This document shows positions 19,790 to 31,354 of a stretch of DNA of 64,000 nt, one piece after another. The position numbers and the translations under genes are program-made. Source of the stretch: Anastatus disparis (taxonomy: Eukaryota > Arthropoda > Insecta > Hymenoptera > Eupelmidae); assembly GCA_017163975.1 (NCBI GenBank), contig JAFFSR010000301.1, forward strand, positions 2,089,001-2,153,000, given 5' to 3'. How positions within the stretch are numbered: position 1 is the first letter of the stretch; every line of letters starts with the position of its first letter. Below the pieces are notes generated by a model. That model ran no database searches and was not told the origin of the DNA. It saw only the letters and a program-made list of their open reading frames with translations.

Positions 19790-21680
19790 GCACCTGCAAT
19801 GGCGAAGTTACTGGCATCCGTTTGTAGAATAAAAGGATAATCAAAATTGGGACGTGCTAGAACGGGTGCTTCAGTGAGGGCTTGCTTAAGTTGCTGAAAT
19901 GCTAATTCTTGCTCTTCCTGCCAATCCTATCGCGTTGTTTTCCTGGTTAAACAAGTTAATGATATTTTTATTTTAGCTAAATTGGGAATAATACGTGCAT
20001 ACCAACCAACCATTCCTAAAAATCTTCGTAATTGTTTAAGATTGGTTGGCGCAGGATATTCTAAAATAGATCGAATTTTCTTTTCATCGGTTCTTAGACC
20101 TTTTTCATTTACAATATATCCAAGATATCTTACTTCTGAGCAACAGAACTCTGACTTATCTCTATTGATTTGCAGATTTGCTATTTTTAGGGCCCCTAAT
20201 ACTTTGCTTAACCATTGTAAGTGCTCGCTAAAAGTGGTTGTTGCTATAATGACGTCATCTAAATAGGAGAATACGTACGGTTCCCAGCTCGGTTTAATTA
20301 AATTATCCATGACTTTTTGGAAGGACCCGGCAGCGTTGGTCAGGCCGTAAGGCATACGATTAAACTGAAATAGGCCTCTGCCTGGGACTGCAAACGCGGT
20401 AATCTCCTTGCTATCAGGATCCATTGGTATTTAGTAATAAGCTTGACTTAAATCTAATTTGGAAATATATTTAGCACATCTTAATTTATCAAGAATATCA
20501 TCCATATTTTTTATAGGATAGGCGAACTTCTTAGTGACATCATTCACTTGCCTATAATCAATGCAAAACCTATATTTTCTATTTGGTTTAGGAGCTAAAA
20601 CGGGGCAGCTACTCCACGGACCTGTTGAAGGTTCTATGATACCTTCTTTTAACATTCGGTCGACTTCTTCTTGGGCAACTTTCAGCATTCGTGGTGAGTA
20701 TCTCCTAGTTTTCTGACGAATAGGGTCATTTCCTTGGACATCAATCTTGTGTGTGGCTAAATTAGTGACTCCTAGGACCTCAGGTGTGGGTGGTATTAAG
20801 TTATTTAACACAAGATTTATTTGATTCTTCTCTGCTTCAGTAGCTCGTACTAAACCTGTAAGGGTAGCTAGCGCAGCATAGCTAAAAGGGTCAGTGCTAT
20901 ACGGATAAGAGTAATGAGGAATCTTTTTAGGGATACACCAGGTATCGTGCTCATAATCGACGCTAATTTTCATTAAACGCATAAAATCGATACCCAAGAT
21001 GCATTTGTAAAGTATATTTTCTGCTACTCTAAAGGGTATGGTCTGCGTGTCGTCATCTATCGTTACTGTGACCTGCAACAGCCCATCTATATTAACTGAA
21101 GTACCATCAGCAACACTCACAAAGGTTGACTGAGGCGTACTTTTATCTTTCCACTCTGATGCTACATTCATGCCCAAATACGAATGCACAGAACCACTAT
21201 CCAATAAGCCCTTTATTTTACGTCCATCGAGGTTTAAAACTAAAAATTGTCGTGGTTCTCCTGTAACATTAAGGTTTTGTTGTACCAATGATACAGATTT
21301 GGGGGATGCTACATTGCTTGTTGCTAAAGGGGAATATTTTATGTTGCTAGAAAGGATAAATGGGCATGCTTGATTATTATAATTATTAGAACGTGGGTTA
21401 TTTGTCCCAGTTTGTGCTATTTTGCTATCTATGTTCTTACTAGAACGCACTGCTCGTTTACTCTGCTCAATTTTTACTGGCTCGCATTTCACATTCGTCG
21501 ATTCTTCGACGTTGTATTGGTTGTCTGCCAGATTACTCTCTTCTAACTTATGACCCGCTTCTAATGGCCGAACTATGTTTTGCTCTATGATGTTTGGGTT
21601 GTTCGAGCATGTAGACGGATTAAATTGTCTATTTAGAAGCGGTCGAGTCTGACACGCTTCATCGGAAGAAACTGCGACTC
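19790..21680 (-). pseudogene. pol: gypsy element A pol: protease and reverse transcriptase
   Basis: The frame is -1 relative to gag and is open across the gag stop, so translation by frameshifting is likely. The protease has KGLLDSGSVHSYLG and IPFRVAENILYKCILGIDF. RT begins around residue 250 of the open part with TGPWSSCPVLAPK, YRFCIDYRQVND and ISKLDLSQAYY. A TAA at 20431-20433 follows where Gln is expected. The rest of RT is open: RMPYGLTNAAGSF, the catalytic FSYLDDVII, SEVRYLGYIV and LRRFLGMVGWYARII. The connection domain then decays towards the hairpin MITE. All RT catalytic Asp residues are present. Confidence 0.92.
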
Positions 21681-23768
21681 TTAATGTCCCCTCCGTTGTT
21701 CGTTTCCCGCTAAATTACATCGTTTGCACTCTTTAATGTGAGTATTTAGCTGCCCACAGCCGTAACATTTAAAAGGTTGAGTGCATTCGCGCAACCAATG
21801 GCCCAATTTTCCGCACCTAAAACACGGTTCTTTTTGTTTTCGCCAAAAGTCTTCAACTACAGGGGGCGAATTTTTATTTAAGGGAAAATTTGCACTATTT
21901 TGGCCCTGAGTACGTGATTGGCCGTTAGAAGACATGATTCGATTATTATTATTATTATTAGTCCCGGATTTATTAGTAAAGTGCGCGTTGGGGTTTTTTA
22001 AAGCGGGGTTCCGCTGAATTCTGCTACGTTCCGGTTTCCTCTGTGGTTGAGTGGCAGCTGAAGGGTTTGTGGTAGGTGCTTGATGGGTACTGGCAACAGG
22101 AGCTAACACAGGAGTTTGGTTATGAGGCTGTTGCTCATCAGGGTCATCAAGAGGAGAAATGAGAGTAGTTTTATTCAATCGAGACTGCTTAATACCTGTA
22201 CAAGTTGTAGTAGGGAATAACGACTCACTAGGGGCTGGAGGAGGTCGATAAGCTTTATCTTGGACTCTGCGGGTTTCTTCTCTCTTGCCAAGGTGTTGCA
22301 ATTCCGTGAAACTATTAAACTGGTCCCTGTACATTCGTTGACGGTAGCTAGGATGCAGATTTCGGTAAGCTCGATTCAATTGTTCATCTAATGTCATCAG
22401 CGGACGAACTTGGTCCAGTAAGTCTCGTAGTTTAGAGAGATATGTACTAACATCTTCGTGGGAACCTTGTGTTCGCCTTTCTATCTCCACTTTCAGATGT
22501 CCCTGAACATATTCCATACAGAACTGCAGACGAAAAGCATCTATCAAATCTTCGAACGTACGCCAGTTTTTATTTTCCCTCCTAAACCATTGATAGGATT
22601 CTTCATCTAGTACAGCCAGCAGCGCCCGGATAATCGTGTCCACGGTCAATCCATAAGCTGCTTGACACCCTTGTAATTTATTAAGAAAGGACTCCGGGTC
22701 CTTTTTCCTATCTCCTTTGAAGGAGACGTGCCAGTTGGCGAAGATTTGGTTTGTCTGCTTCTCTTTGTGAAATATGGAGGCATCTATCGTCGATCGATAT
22801 GGATCTGTGTATCCTGGGATTGCAGGTTGCCCGAAGATAGGTGGTTGAGACTGGGGTATTGCTGATTCCACTGGGTAAAAGGGTGGGGGTAATGTTCTGG
22901 GCACAGGTGGTGAATAATTGTAAGGATTATAACTGTAGAGCGTGGGAGGAACAGGGTTATGACTACAGGTGCACGCACATGAGGTGGGAGTCGGATGGGG
23001 AAGAAAGCTGCGAGGAGCTTGACGGCTGGTGGTTGTGGTAGTAGTAGTTACATGGGTGGCCGAAGGACAGCCGGTGTTGCTACTGGTTACCGCCGTAATA
23101 AATAACATGGGGGCCGTGGTAGTCGTTGGAATAACTCCGTGCCCAACTGGTTGGGTGATTTCCATACTACTCAAATAATTCACCTGATTGGCTAATTGAT
23201 TCTGGGTTGCGGTGGTCGGATATTGTGTTGATTGCGCCCGAGGGTGCATGGAATTTGGGGGCGTGGGATGAGCTGGGGGCCTAGTCGCATTTTCAGTGGC
23301 GGTGGCTTCTGCCGGTACTGATGATTGATTCTGCGGAAGCATTGTCATCGGATCTTGATAGACTCCTAGGGTTTGACCTGTTGGTAAACGAGGAGATGGC
23401 CTATTATTCTCTTGTGCCTCCAATGAAGCCTGCCCATTATCCTGCTGGTCCTCTTGCGACACCGTGGAGTTACTCGCTGGTAGTGTGTTGCATCCTAGTC
23501 GCGAGTCTTCTACCGTATCTTCATCTTCTGGCAGCCACTCGGCTACCCTATCTCCTAGATGACGTCTCATTTCATATCGGAGAATACGGTTCTTATATTC
23601 ATTTATAGTTCTGTGTTGACTAAGACCCCGATTACTATAGGCAAGTGCTTGAGCCAGGGACATTTTTTCAACCATTATAGCTAATTCGCTCTCTACCCGA
23701 AGGGGGTCATTCCAACAAAGTTCATCAGGAAGTAAGAGGGGTTCCATGTCTAAATATCGACTAGCCAT
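21681..23768 (-). CDS. gag: gypsy element A Gag, 695 codons, intact
   Basis: One uninterrupted frame encodes the structural protein that packages element RNA. After an N-terminal helical stretch, residues of about 90-330 are rich in Pro, Thr, Ser and Asn, including a run of six Thr. The capsid region follows (LLAVLDEESYQWFRRENK, then FEDLIDAFRLQF). The nucleocapsid end has one CCHC knuckle (CFRCGKLGHWLREC) and a CYGCGQ...CKRC half-knuckle near residues 650-685. A run of Asn lies just before it. The start at 23768 is the first ATG of the open frame. It is unusual that gag is intact while pol is riddled with stops. Confidence 0.93.
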   Translation of the reverse strand: MASRYLDMEPLLLPDELCWNDPLRVESELAIMVEKMSLAQALAYSNRGLSQHRTINEYKNRILRYEMRRHLGDRVAEWLPEDEDTVEDSRLGCNTLPASNSTVSQEDQQDNGQASLEAQENNRPSPRLPTGQTLGVYQDPMTMLPQNQSSVPAEATATENATRPPAHPTPPNSMHPRAQSTQYPTTATQNQLANQVNYLSSMEITQPVGHGVIPTTTTAPMLFITAVTSSNTGCPSATHVTTTTTTTSRQAPRSFLPHPTPTSCACTCSHNPVPPTLYSYNPYNYSPPVPRTLPPPFYPVESAIPQSQPPIFGQPAIPGYTDPYRSTIDASIFHKEKQTNQIFANWHVSFKGDRKKDPESFLNKLQGCQAAYGLTVDTIIRALLAVLDEESYQWFRRENKNWRTFEDLIDAFRLQFCMEYVQGHLKVEIERRTQGSHEDVSTYLSKLRDLLDQVRPLMTLDEQLNRAYRNLHPSYRQRMYRDQFNSFTELQHLGKREETRRVQDKAYRPPPAPSESLFPTTTCTGIKQSRLNKTTLISPLDDPDEQQPHNQTPVLAPVASTHQAPTTNPSAATQPQRKPERSRIQRNPALKNPNAHFTNKSGTNNNNNNRIMSSNGQSRTQGQNSANFPLNKNSPPVVEDFWRKQKEPCFRCGKLGHWLRECTQPFKCYGCGQLNTHIKECKRCNLAGNEQRRGH

Positions 23769-26175
23769 TATACTAAACCTATACTATGCGAGGTTTTATT
23801 TCAGGAGGTTAGATAACTCTCTGCAATTCTATTTGGGCTCTGGCTTGAATTTATTAAATATTATTTACTCTAAAAGAAAGGTTTATACAGCTAGATTTTC
23901 ACACAGAGTATACAAGCAGATTTTATGTTAAATAGCAGAAAAAAATTTAATAATTAAAAAAAATTTGATTGGCAAAAGCAAACAAAAAGAAGAAAAAAAA
24001 TAAATAAATTTATATGCCACACAGAAAAATAAAAAAAAATTTTAATGAGAAAAAAAGTGTCTTATAGTAATATTAAAATAGTTTATGCAAGGCACTATTT
24101 ATCTACAAAAAAAAAACTTTCAAGTTATAGCCAATGTCTACAAGTAGACTTTCTATGTAATAAAAGGTAAAATCTAAAAACAGACAGCGTCAACGCAGCA
24201 GGGAATTTTACTCGCATGGTTATTTAACAATCACACTGATATGGACAAAAAAAATATGTCTTCGTGGTGTTGAGTAAATTTACGTGACAAATGCAAAAGC
24301 AAAAAAAAATAACAATTGAAAAATAATTTATTACCGTTAAGAGAATTTCTGAAGCTTTTTAAATCGAGTGTAAAAAAAATTCTTATCTCAAGGTAACTGC
24401 AAATTATCTTATTAGCAAAAAAAATTTAATTACGTAAACCGAAGCACAAAAAAAAATTTCGTAAGCAAAGGCGTCACAATCAAGCAAGAAAATTTTTTAA
24501 CTACAATGAACTATATAAGCCGACAGTATTTTCCAGTCGGTATAGTCACCGCGGGCTGTGGGTATGAGAGAGCGCACGATAGATGGTAAGAGTTCGAAGC
24601 ACGTGTATTAAAATACTACCAAGCTCGCTTGCTAAAGATGGCGTCGCTTAAAGGAATATATGCTGGATGGTTAGGATGCTGTAAGGATAGGTATTGCAAC
24701 GTAAAATAAAATGGACTAGCACAGACAAAATCAATGATATATATATGTATATATATATATATATATAGGGTATGACGTAGTCGTACTACGCGATTTAAAA
24801 CTTAACAAAAACTACTTAGTTTTATAATTAAGTTTCTACTCTCAAAGAAGCCTTACAGTTATTTTATTAAAGCACACCAAATCAAGATAAATACTAAGGA
24901 CTCGAAAAGATTAAGCTGTTATAGAAAATAGATATATAAAAAAAATTTTAACCAATATTTAAATGGATAAAAACAAAGAATTATGAAAGCAAGAAAAAAA
25001 AATTATTATTGAAAATTTTAAATAAAAAAAATTATTTTAATAGCCAGCACAAAAACGTTTGTTCCAAAAAGCACTTTACGAAGCACAGTCAAAGGAACGA
25101 TTTGTTCTCTGGCTGAGCGGCACGACTACGTGAGGAAACGATACAGATATGAATATGCATATGTATAGTTATATGTATATGTATAATGATGGCTCTATAT
25201 AGTTGCACACTCGTAACAAGCTAAAGCAATAAGTATTATCAAAAATTCGTGCTATGATAATTGAATTGCGCACTACTACTTTTTAGGCTATAGCGTAGAT
25301 TTACAGCAACTAAAATTCGCCACACTCTAAATACTATTGTTTTTGCGTTAGCTTGTATAATGGTGACTAGAACTGTTTGTTCTACCACCCAACTGTACAA
25401 CTATACATGTAGATATATAGGTATATATATGAAGCTATTAATTTTAAGCAAAAGCAAAACGACAAAAAAAATTTTATATTCCTAATACAACAAAAAAAAT
25501 TCTCTTAATGCACTGTAAAAGCTATTAAAACTTTATTTTGCAGCACGAAAAATAATTTTTCTCAATTGTCAAAGCACAAAAAAAATTATTTTGCGTTGAA
25601 TTTTCAAACATTAGCATAAAAGAAATTAACGGCTAAAGAAAAACTTGCTGCAAGATAAATCAAAAATTTTCTCTCTATACTTTACCAAGCGACAGCATCA
25701 AGGAAAGGCGAGAGAAGAAAAAAGAAAATGACTGCCAGAGCGTCCTCTTTCAGCTTCGTAGTGTGTGCGTCGTTCGTAATGGCGACCACGTGGCGAACCG
25801 GAAGCGCATGAATATTCGCACAGGCAAACGTCTCTCACTTTCAGCACAGTTTTTGTTTTTTCTTTTAAACACAGTTTTTTTTTCTATTTAATGCTAAGCA
25901 CAAATCGTTTTTCTCTTAATTTTTAATCACCGTTTTTCTAGTATAACATTATTAACAATTGTTAAGCACACAAAAAAATTCGATTAATTTTTTGCACAAA
26001 AAAAAGTTTTTTGTTTAATTTTATCACCTTTTTTCGCATAGTTCTTTTTTTTTCGTTTTACTTTTTAAGCACCAATTTTTGCCATTAATTTTACGCACAA
26101 TTTTTTTCTTCCATTGAAAAAATTCTTTTAATCTCGTGATTTTAAACAAAAATTTTTTATCGAAATTTTCGTCGG
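23769..26175. other. leader of gypsy element A
   Basis: A long untranslated leader of about 2.4 kb between the 5' LTR and gag. It is full of short A-rich phrases (agcacaaaaaaaatt) and has a (TA)n run near 24740-24770. No reading frame of interest was seen. The part near 25735-25810 is richer in G and C. Confidence 0.6.
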
Positions 26176-26196
26176 CCCCACGTTGGTTGCGTCAGT
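26176..26196 (-). other. probable primer-binding region of gypsy element A
   Basis: On - the sequence directly after the 5' LTR reads actgacgcaaccaacgtgg. Its position and the caacgtgggg phrase fit a tRNA primer site. I did not match it to a particular tRNA. Confidence 0.55.
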
Positions 26197-27064
26197 TGTA
26201 ACAACCTTGGGGATTAGGAGGTTGCACTAAGGTATATATATATATTAAATGATAAGTGGATTTCCAGTTAAGATAATGATAATTAAAGAAAAGTACTTTA
26301 TTTTGACAATTACACAATGATAGCACGCGCGCTTAAGATGGACGCCAGCCGCGTATAACATACGGGACGCCGTGTTTAATAGTAGAGAACTATCGGCAAG
26401 AGTGAAGCAGATAATTTACAATAAAAACGCACACAAAAAGGGCACAAGCACACAAAAAAAAAGATTTTATTAGCACAAAAGGGAAATAGCACTAGAACGC
26501 GCACGAGGTCGCCCGGCACACACGTTGCACAAGCAAAGCACCACATAAAGCTATTTGGCTAAAGAAAAAAAAAAATAATACACTCGTAAAATTACGAGGC
26601 TTGATTGTAAATCGCACAAAAAAGAAGATACGCTAATTATTCTCACTCACACAATAGATTAGGTGTGATAGCACACAAGAAAAAGTAACGTATATTATAA
26701 TTATAGTCGGCAGTTATGCTCTAGTCTCTACGGTGACGACAGAAAGAATAAATCAATGGCGAGTTCTTTCTGTCGACCAAGCTCGTTGCTCTTACGGTAC
26801 GCTGCACGCGCCGCAAGAGAGAGACAAACGATCCTTAACGGACTCCAACTTAGCTACTCAAGTCAAGCGGCTTGCTAGCCCTATCTGTGCATATTGTAAA
26901 AACCTTATAAACTCGCGCATGTGTGCCAACGAACTCGTGTATGGTGTTACGAGTTTGACTCGCGTGGTCTGCTTCCCTTCTTGCCGACAGTCGTAGGCTT
27001 CTTTCTGTCGTCTTTATGCGTAATACTATATGTCTAAGTAACATGGTCAAATTGCCATGTTAAA
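26197..27064 (-). repeat. 5' LTR of gypsy element A
   Basis: It is the partner of 14450-15315. On + it begins TGTAACAACCTTGGGG and ends CCATGTTAAA where the partner has TTACA. The last 2 bases of the LTR have therefore mutated, and the duplication ATAT follows. Confidence 0.95.
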
Positions 27065-27315
27065 ATATGCAAATTTAAATCTTCATTAATTAAAATTACA
27101 CTGTCTGAAAAATGTTTAGCAAAGTTTTTCCATATTCTAAACCCATAAACATCTAAAGGTTGGATATTTCCAGTTGTTCTTGTAGGTATTATTTGATAAT
27201 GTACTTCTTTATTATGTGGTGTAGCTTCTTCTATAACTGTTGGGCAATGACCGCTCCAAGAATCAATCAATAAAAGGCTTTTAGGTCCAATATTAGGAAA
27301 GTATATTTCCTTTAA

Positions 27316-27705
27316 GGGGACGCTGTATCTCTCTATCCTTTTCTAATTGAAAAATGTAAATTTTTGGGAAAACTAGTTATTATTGATAGAAATTAAGGGT
27401 TGTCCGCAACTTCTATAGTGAAAAAGAATATTTTGTCTGATGAGAGCAAATTAATTTTGTTGCTTTTTTTTCAAGTAAAGTTTGACATACTTACAGAATC
27501 ATAAATTAGGCTAGAAAATACGTTATTTAAGTATGTCAAACTTTACTTGAAAAAAAAGCAATGAAATTAATTTGCTCTCATCAGACAAAATATTGTTTTT
27601 CGCTATAGAAGTTGCGGACAACCCTTAATTTCTATCAATAATAACTAGTTTTCCCAAAAATTTCCATTTTTTAATTAGAAAAGGATAGAGGGATCCAGCA
27701 TCCTC
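27316..27705. mobile_element. TTAA hairpin MITE, copy 2 (in Tc5-like transposase)
   Basis: A 390-bp near-perfect palindrome flanked by TTAA (27312-27315 and 27706-27709). Its arms contain tatccttttctaattgaaaa and caagtaaagtttgacatact with their inverted copies. It interrupts the transposase DDE region. Confidence 0.93.
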
Positions 27706-28060
27706 TTAACCACGTTTTAAAATGTTCTGAACATTTTATAATCTATTAACATAAGTTTGGATACAAATACGCGGAGAGAGTTAAAATAATTATTTTCATG
27801 AATGTCACATTACCTCAAGTTAATTTAATTCTTGTTTTGTTTTTAAACTTTTCTTGGTAATAAATTTATTGATTTTTCTGGAAACAATTCTATGAGCTTG
27901 TTTGAATTTCGAAAGCCAGTGTTTAAAAGCCGTGAATCTTATGTCTTCATTCCCAGTTAATTTTTGTGCTTGTAGGGCCCATTTTCTCAAATATTTGTCG
28001 TGTACTATCATTCCTGACTCAATAGCAGTTTTAAAATTTTCTATTGTAAAATCAAAAATT

Positions 28061-28486
28061 AGAGCCGGTCTGTGGCACAGTCGGTAAGAGCATTGGATTC
28101 GTATTCTCGGGGGACCGTGGATCGAATCCCGCTCGCGGCTGTTTTTCAAGCAAACACCTCTGTTGCATGTGCTTTGTTCTTATAAACACACTTACGAGCT
28201 CCGTCGTTAAAGGACGAAAAGTAACTCAGTTGCTTAAGGCAGCTGGCTTGCGTCCTAGTGGATCGGGGTTTTGACTCCCTGGGAAAATTGGGAAAAACAA
28301 TTTTCGTAGTTTTCCGTGGGGAAGAGAACTCGAAGAACACAAAACACAAAATAGAGAGTTCCTCGGAACAACACAAAAAATTAATAATAAAAAGTCCCCT
28401 TGGGGCAAAAATAACTAAGAAAAATAAAATTGATGATGGCCTATGATGAAAAATCGAAAGGCCAATTAAAGAAAAAGAAGAAGAAG
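28061..28486 (+). mobile_element. tRNA-derived SINE, family 1
   Basis: The head is tRNA-like with an A box (tggcacagtcggtaagagc) and a B box (ggatcgaatccc) 28075-28135 and an anticodon-like loop between. The body is about 280 bp and ends in an (AAG)n tail. The 13-bp target duplication aaaatcaaaaatt lies at 28048-28060 and 28487-28499. It inserted into the transposase helix-turn-helix coding region. RNA polymerase III transcription followed by LINE-driven reverse transcription is the expected mode; no partner LINE with this tail was recognised here. Confidence 0.93.
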
Positions 28487-28965
28487 AAAATCAAAAATTT
28501 GTTCAATTTTTTCACGGTATGTGCAACCTTGATTTATATGATGGGCTCAGCGACGTAATTGTTGATTGGAAGTAGCTTTTCTGAATTTTTGTTGAACTGA
28601 TTGCAAAGATAAATTCCTTTTTTTTCGCTTCTCCAATATTCTACCGCATTTTTTTTATATTCAAAACTTACTGGCTTGATGTCTATTGTGTACACATCCG
28701 TTGGTGCTTCAGGATCTTCAGGAAGAGTGTGTAACTCTTCGTCTTCTACAATATAAGCATGAGCCTCTTTGAATTCTTCTTAAAAATGTAGTGATTCTTC
28801 TTGTATGATATCAAGATTGTTAAACGATTCCATTAAATCTAGGAGGATTGTTTGAAAATGATGTTTTATTTCTATTTCTTGTACATTGTAAGGAGTTTCC
28901 TCTATGTTTAAAGTTTGAAAATAGGCAAGTAAAAGATTAATTACATTTAGTGGATTGATTTTCAT

Positions 28966-30278
28966 TGTGATACAAAAATATTTAATAACTATAAATGTTC
29001 AGTTGTTTTAAAAAGCAGCTTTTCAAAATTTTATTTACGTACGTTTATAATTCCAATATTAAAATTCTGTTTGGGTTCAAGTTTTTGGAAAAATTAAATC
29101 TCAAGAACGTCTGTGAAGAACTTCATAATATATTATTTATCTGTTTTATATGTCTAACGATCATTAAATGTTGACACTGCCATCACTCACATTGGACTGG
29201 CTGTAGCATCAAATGTAGTATGAATGATTGGCTTGTAGTCATATGTCTTATCAATGAAAAGATACTGCTATCATTCCGTACTTGACGCCAAAACTCCAAA
29301 AGTATATTTACATTACATATCTTTTTTATCACACAGATAAAACTTTTTTTCCAACATATTTGACGTGACTTTTGACTTTGTTGTAAATAATGAATCAAAA
29401 AAATTTCACTTTTTTACATGTCGAAAAATAATAACAAAATATAAAAATTATAATTCATTTACATTGATTCATTTATTCATTTGTTGAAGCTTCTTGATTT
29501 TTAATATTAAGTTATTGGATACCATTTAACTTAAAGTTAGAAATAAAGTGCCGATGTGATTTAAATTAATAAATGACCTAAATTTTATGACTTTAGTACA
29601 ATTTATTTTAATTTCTTTGCGATTTTTCGCCTATCGTAGTAGGCTGTATCAAGCAAAACACTCTGTAACACAATACATGTGAAATTCGATACATAAATTT
29701 TAATACAGGAAATCACAAACTCGTTCACTACAAAATTGTTAATTCGGTAAAAAATACAAATTAATTTTCTTACGTCAAAGAATGCGTGGGTAAAGCGTGA
29801 GACTTGACACTGAAAATTTTAAATTTTCCACGTTTTTGTGAAACGGTACAGTCGAAAAACATCGTAACGACTATTTGTATTTACTAATGTGACTAGGCTT
29901 CGAGTTAACAAAATGAAAAAGAAAAAAAAAATAGCTTAACCTATATTGTAATTGAATATTTGATGGAAATTTACAATTTTAAATTTGGATATCAAACCGT
30001 AGAAAAATTTTGTCATCATCAGTTTCTCTATCCAAAATTTAAAATTTTTTGAAATTTAAAATATGATTATAAGTTTTACAATAAACAGCTGTGGAGTATT
30101 TTTCATTATATTTATTACATGATTTCCTTGTGCTCATGTACACGCTTTTTTACAAATCTGCGTGTCTCACCAACGTAACAACGATAACAATTCAAATAAC
30201 TTTTTTTTTAAACAACGTTCGAAATGATTTTTCAAACGCGTCTTTGTCTAATATTATTCTTATTCTATTATTTAAATT
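28966..30278. other. 5' non-coding part of the Tc5-like element
   Basis: AT-rich sequence between the transposase start and the right inverted repeat. The short frames seen have no recognisable content. Confidence 0.5.
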
Positions 30279-30327
30279 AGATAAACAAAAATACGTGTCC
30301 CTTATTTTTTGATGTTCTACAACATAT
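30279..30327. repeat. right terminal inverted repeat of the Tc5-like element
   Basis: It is the inverted partner of 12015-12063 and ends ...gttctacaacatat, followed by TAA. Confidence 0.88.
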
Positions 30328-30330
30328 TAA

Positions 30331-31184
30331 AGTCTGAATGAAATCGGCACTGGACACTTCGGGTATCTTCCTTGTTAGTTCACTAAAAATTATTAGATTG
30401 TGACTGCTGATTCACCCGTAGCTAGAGCAAGATGCATGCTTACACTTAATCACTAATATATGGTGAATTCTTCAAAAATTGGCCGATTACGCAAAAAATT
30501 TTTTATGACGCGACTGAAAAAATAGGTATATTGTATCCTTATGCATTATATTCAACTTGAATAATACTTTAATGGAGATGAAATTTGAACTTAAGTATTT
30601 ATGAATACCTTTCAATAAGTACCTTAATAATTAACGCAAGATTGATAATTAATTAAATCAAGAAAGTACCAAAAATCATCTAAATTCTGAAGGACAGTGA
30701 TTTTTGGTACTTTCTTGCTGCTTAACTTTGAACAAACATATCTCTGGTTCTAATTATTATTTCTCAATTATGAAAACGGCAAATTGAAGCTTTCTTTTTC
30801 TACTTTTATTCTAGTCCCTGTTAATTTATAAAAGACTTTTCTAAACTGAATTATTCACACTTCAATTAGGAGCAGTTTTTCTTACATTTTTCTAAAAATA
30901 AGACTATAAACGTCTATAATTTCAGTTTTTCGAAGTGTTCGACCGTACCGCTCTGACTTTAATCATATTTTGTTACCTGAAAACATATCCCAAAGTTTCA
31001 TCAAGATCTGTGACCCGAAGCTCATAGCCTCTCTTGGTAAATACAAGGTTTTGATCCATGAATGATTTGAAATATGACATCCGATGATTTAAATCCTTTA
31101 TTCCAGTCGAACACTTGATTTTGGTACATACCGCAGGCTTTCTCAGCCAATATACAACTGACTGGCTTCAAAATTTTTAAAGAT
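30331..31184. other. no gene recognised
   Basis: No gene is visible. A perfect 20-bp inverted repeat is annotated separately at 30659-30717. The part 30920-31180 holds phrases such as cccaaagtttcatcaagatc that resemble dispersed insect repeats. Confidence 0.4.
30659..30717. repeat. perfect 20-bp inverted repeat, 19-bp loop
   Basis: caagaaagtaccaaaaatca at 30659-30678 is the exact reverse complement of 30698-30717. The hairpin is short and AT-rich. No element was assigned. Confidence 0.9.
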
Positions 31185-31354
31185 CTTTAATTATATCGTC
31201 GGGTCGGCGGAACAAGAATACACACTGTTTTTCGTTAAAAAAGGCAACACCTCGGTTTTTGGCATGAAAAAGGATACACGTCGTTTTTCGTTTGGAAAAG
31301 GCGACTCTTCGGTTTTGAGCATGGAAAAGGATACACGTCGTTTTTTATTTGTGA

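Larger units (their letters stand above)
14450..27064 (-). mobile_element. Ty3/gypsy LTR retrotransposon A (full length, dead)
   Basis: LTRs of 866 and 868 bp (14450-15315 and 26197-27064) enclose gag and pol on the - strand. The target duplication is ATAT (14446-14449 and 27065-27068). The 5' LTR, at the high-coordinate end, has its first TG altered to TT. Order in sense direction: 5' LTR, primer-binding region, a 2.4-kb leader, gag, pol in the -1 frame (protease, RT, RNase H, integrase), a zinc-knuckle ORF, polypurine tract, 3' LTR. Pol is broken by several stops, a hairpin MITE at 19405-19784 and an inverted LTR fragment at 17338-17894. Confidence 0.93.
27069..28965 (-). pseudogene. Tc5-like transposase, N-terminal and central parts
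   Basis: From the ATG at 28965 the frame reads KINPLNVINLLLAYFQ, an acidic stretch, then a helix-turn-helix (VSFEYKKNAVEYWRSEKK, SLQSVQQKFRKA). A second CENPB/Tc5-type module follows (KYLRKWALQAQKL, AFKHWLSKFKQAH, ISRKINKF-like VSRKINKFITKK), split by the SINE at 28061-28486. After the hairpin MITE at 27316-27705 comes the late DDE region: LLIDSWSGHCP with the conserved Asp, then TTGNIQPLDVYGFRIWKNF. The first part of the DDE core is missing between about 27720 and 27830. The frame runs into the gypsy duplication at 27068 and resumes at 14449. Several stops are present. Confidence 0.85.
12015..30327 (-). mobile_element. Tc5/pogo-like DNA transposon, dismembered by nested insertions
   Basis: Inverted repeats of 49 bp lie at 12015-12063 and 30279-30327 and differ at two positions. 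Each end begins ATATGTTGTAGAACAT. The trinucleotide TAA lies immediately outside both (12012-12014 and 30328-30330), a TNA duplication as made by Tc5-type elements. The only cellular-type gene inside is a CENPB-HTH/DDE transposase on -, split into 28965-27069 and 14449-14190. Insertions found inside are a 12.6-kb gypsy element with ATAT duplication, a hairpin MITE at TTAA and a SINE with a 13-bp duplication. Without these three the element is about 4.9 kb, part of which (12250-13560) may be a further insertion. Confidence 0.8.

Noticed and set aside
23321..23608. 95-codon + strand frame over gag of element A
   Set aside because: It is antisense to an intact 695-codon Gag and has no domain.
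28061..28140. Functional tRNA gene
   Set aside because: A and B boxes are present but the acceptor and anticodon stems do not pair well, and the sequence continues into a SINE body with a target duplication.
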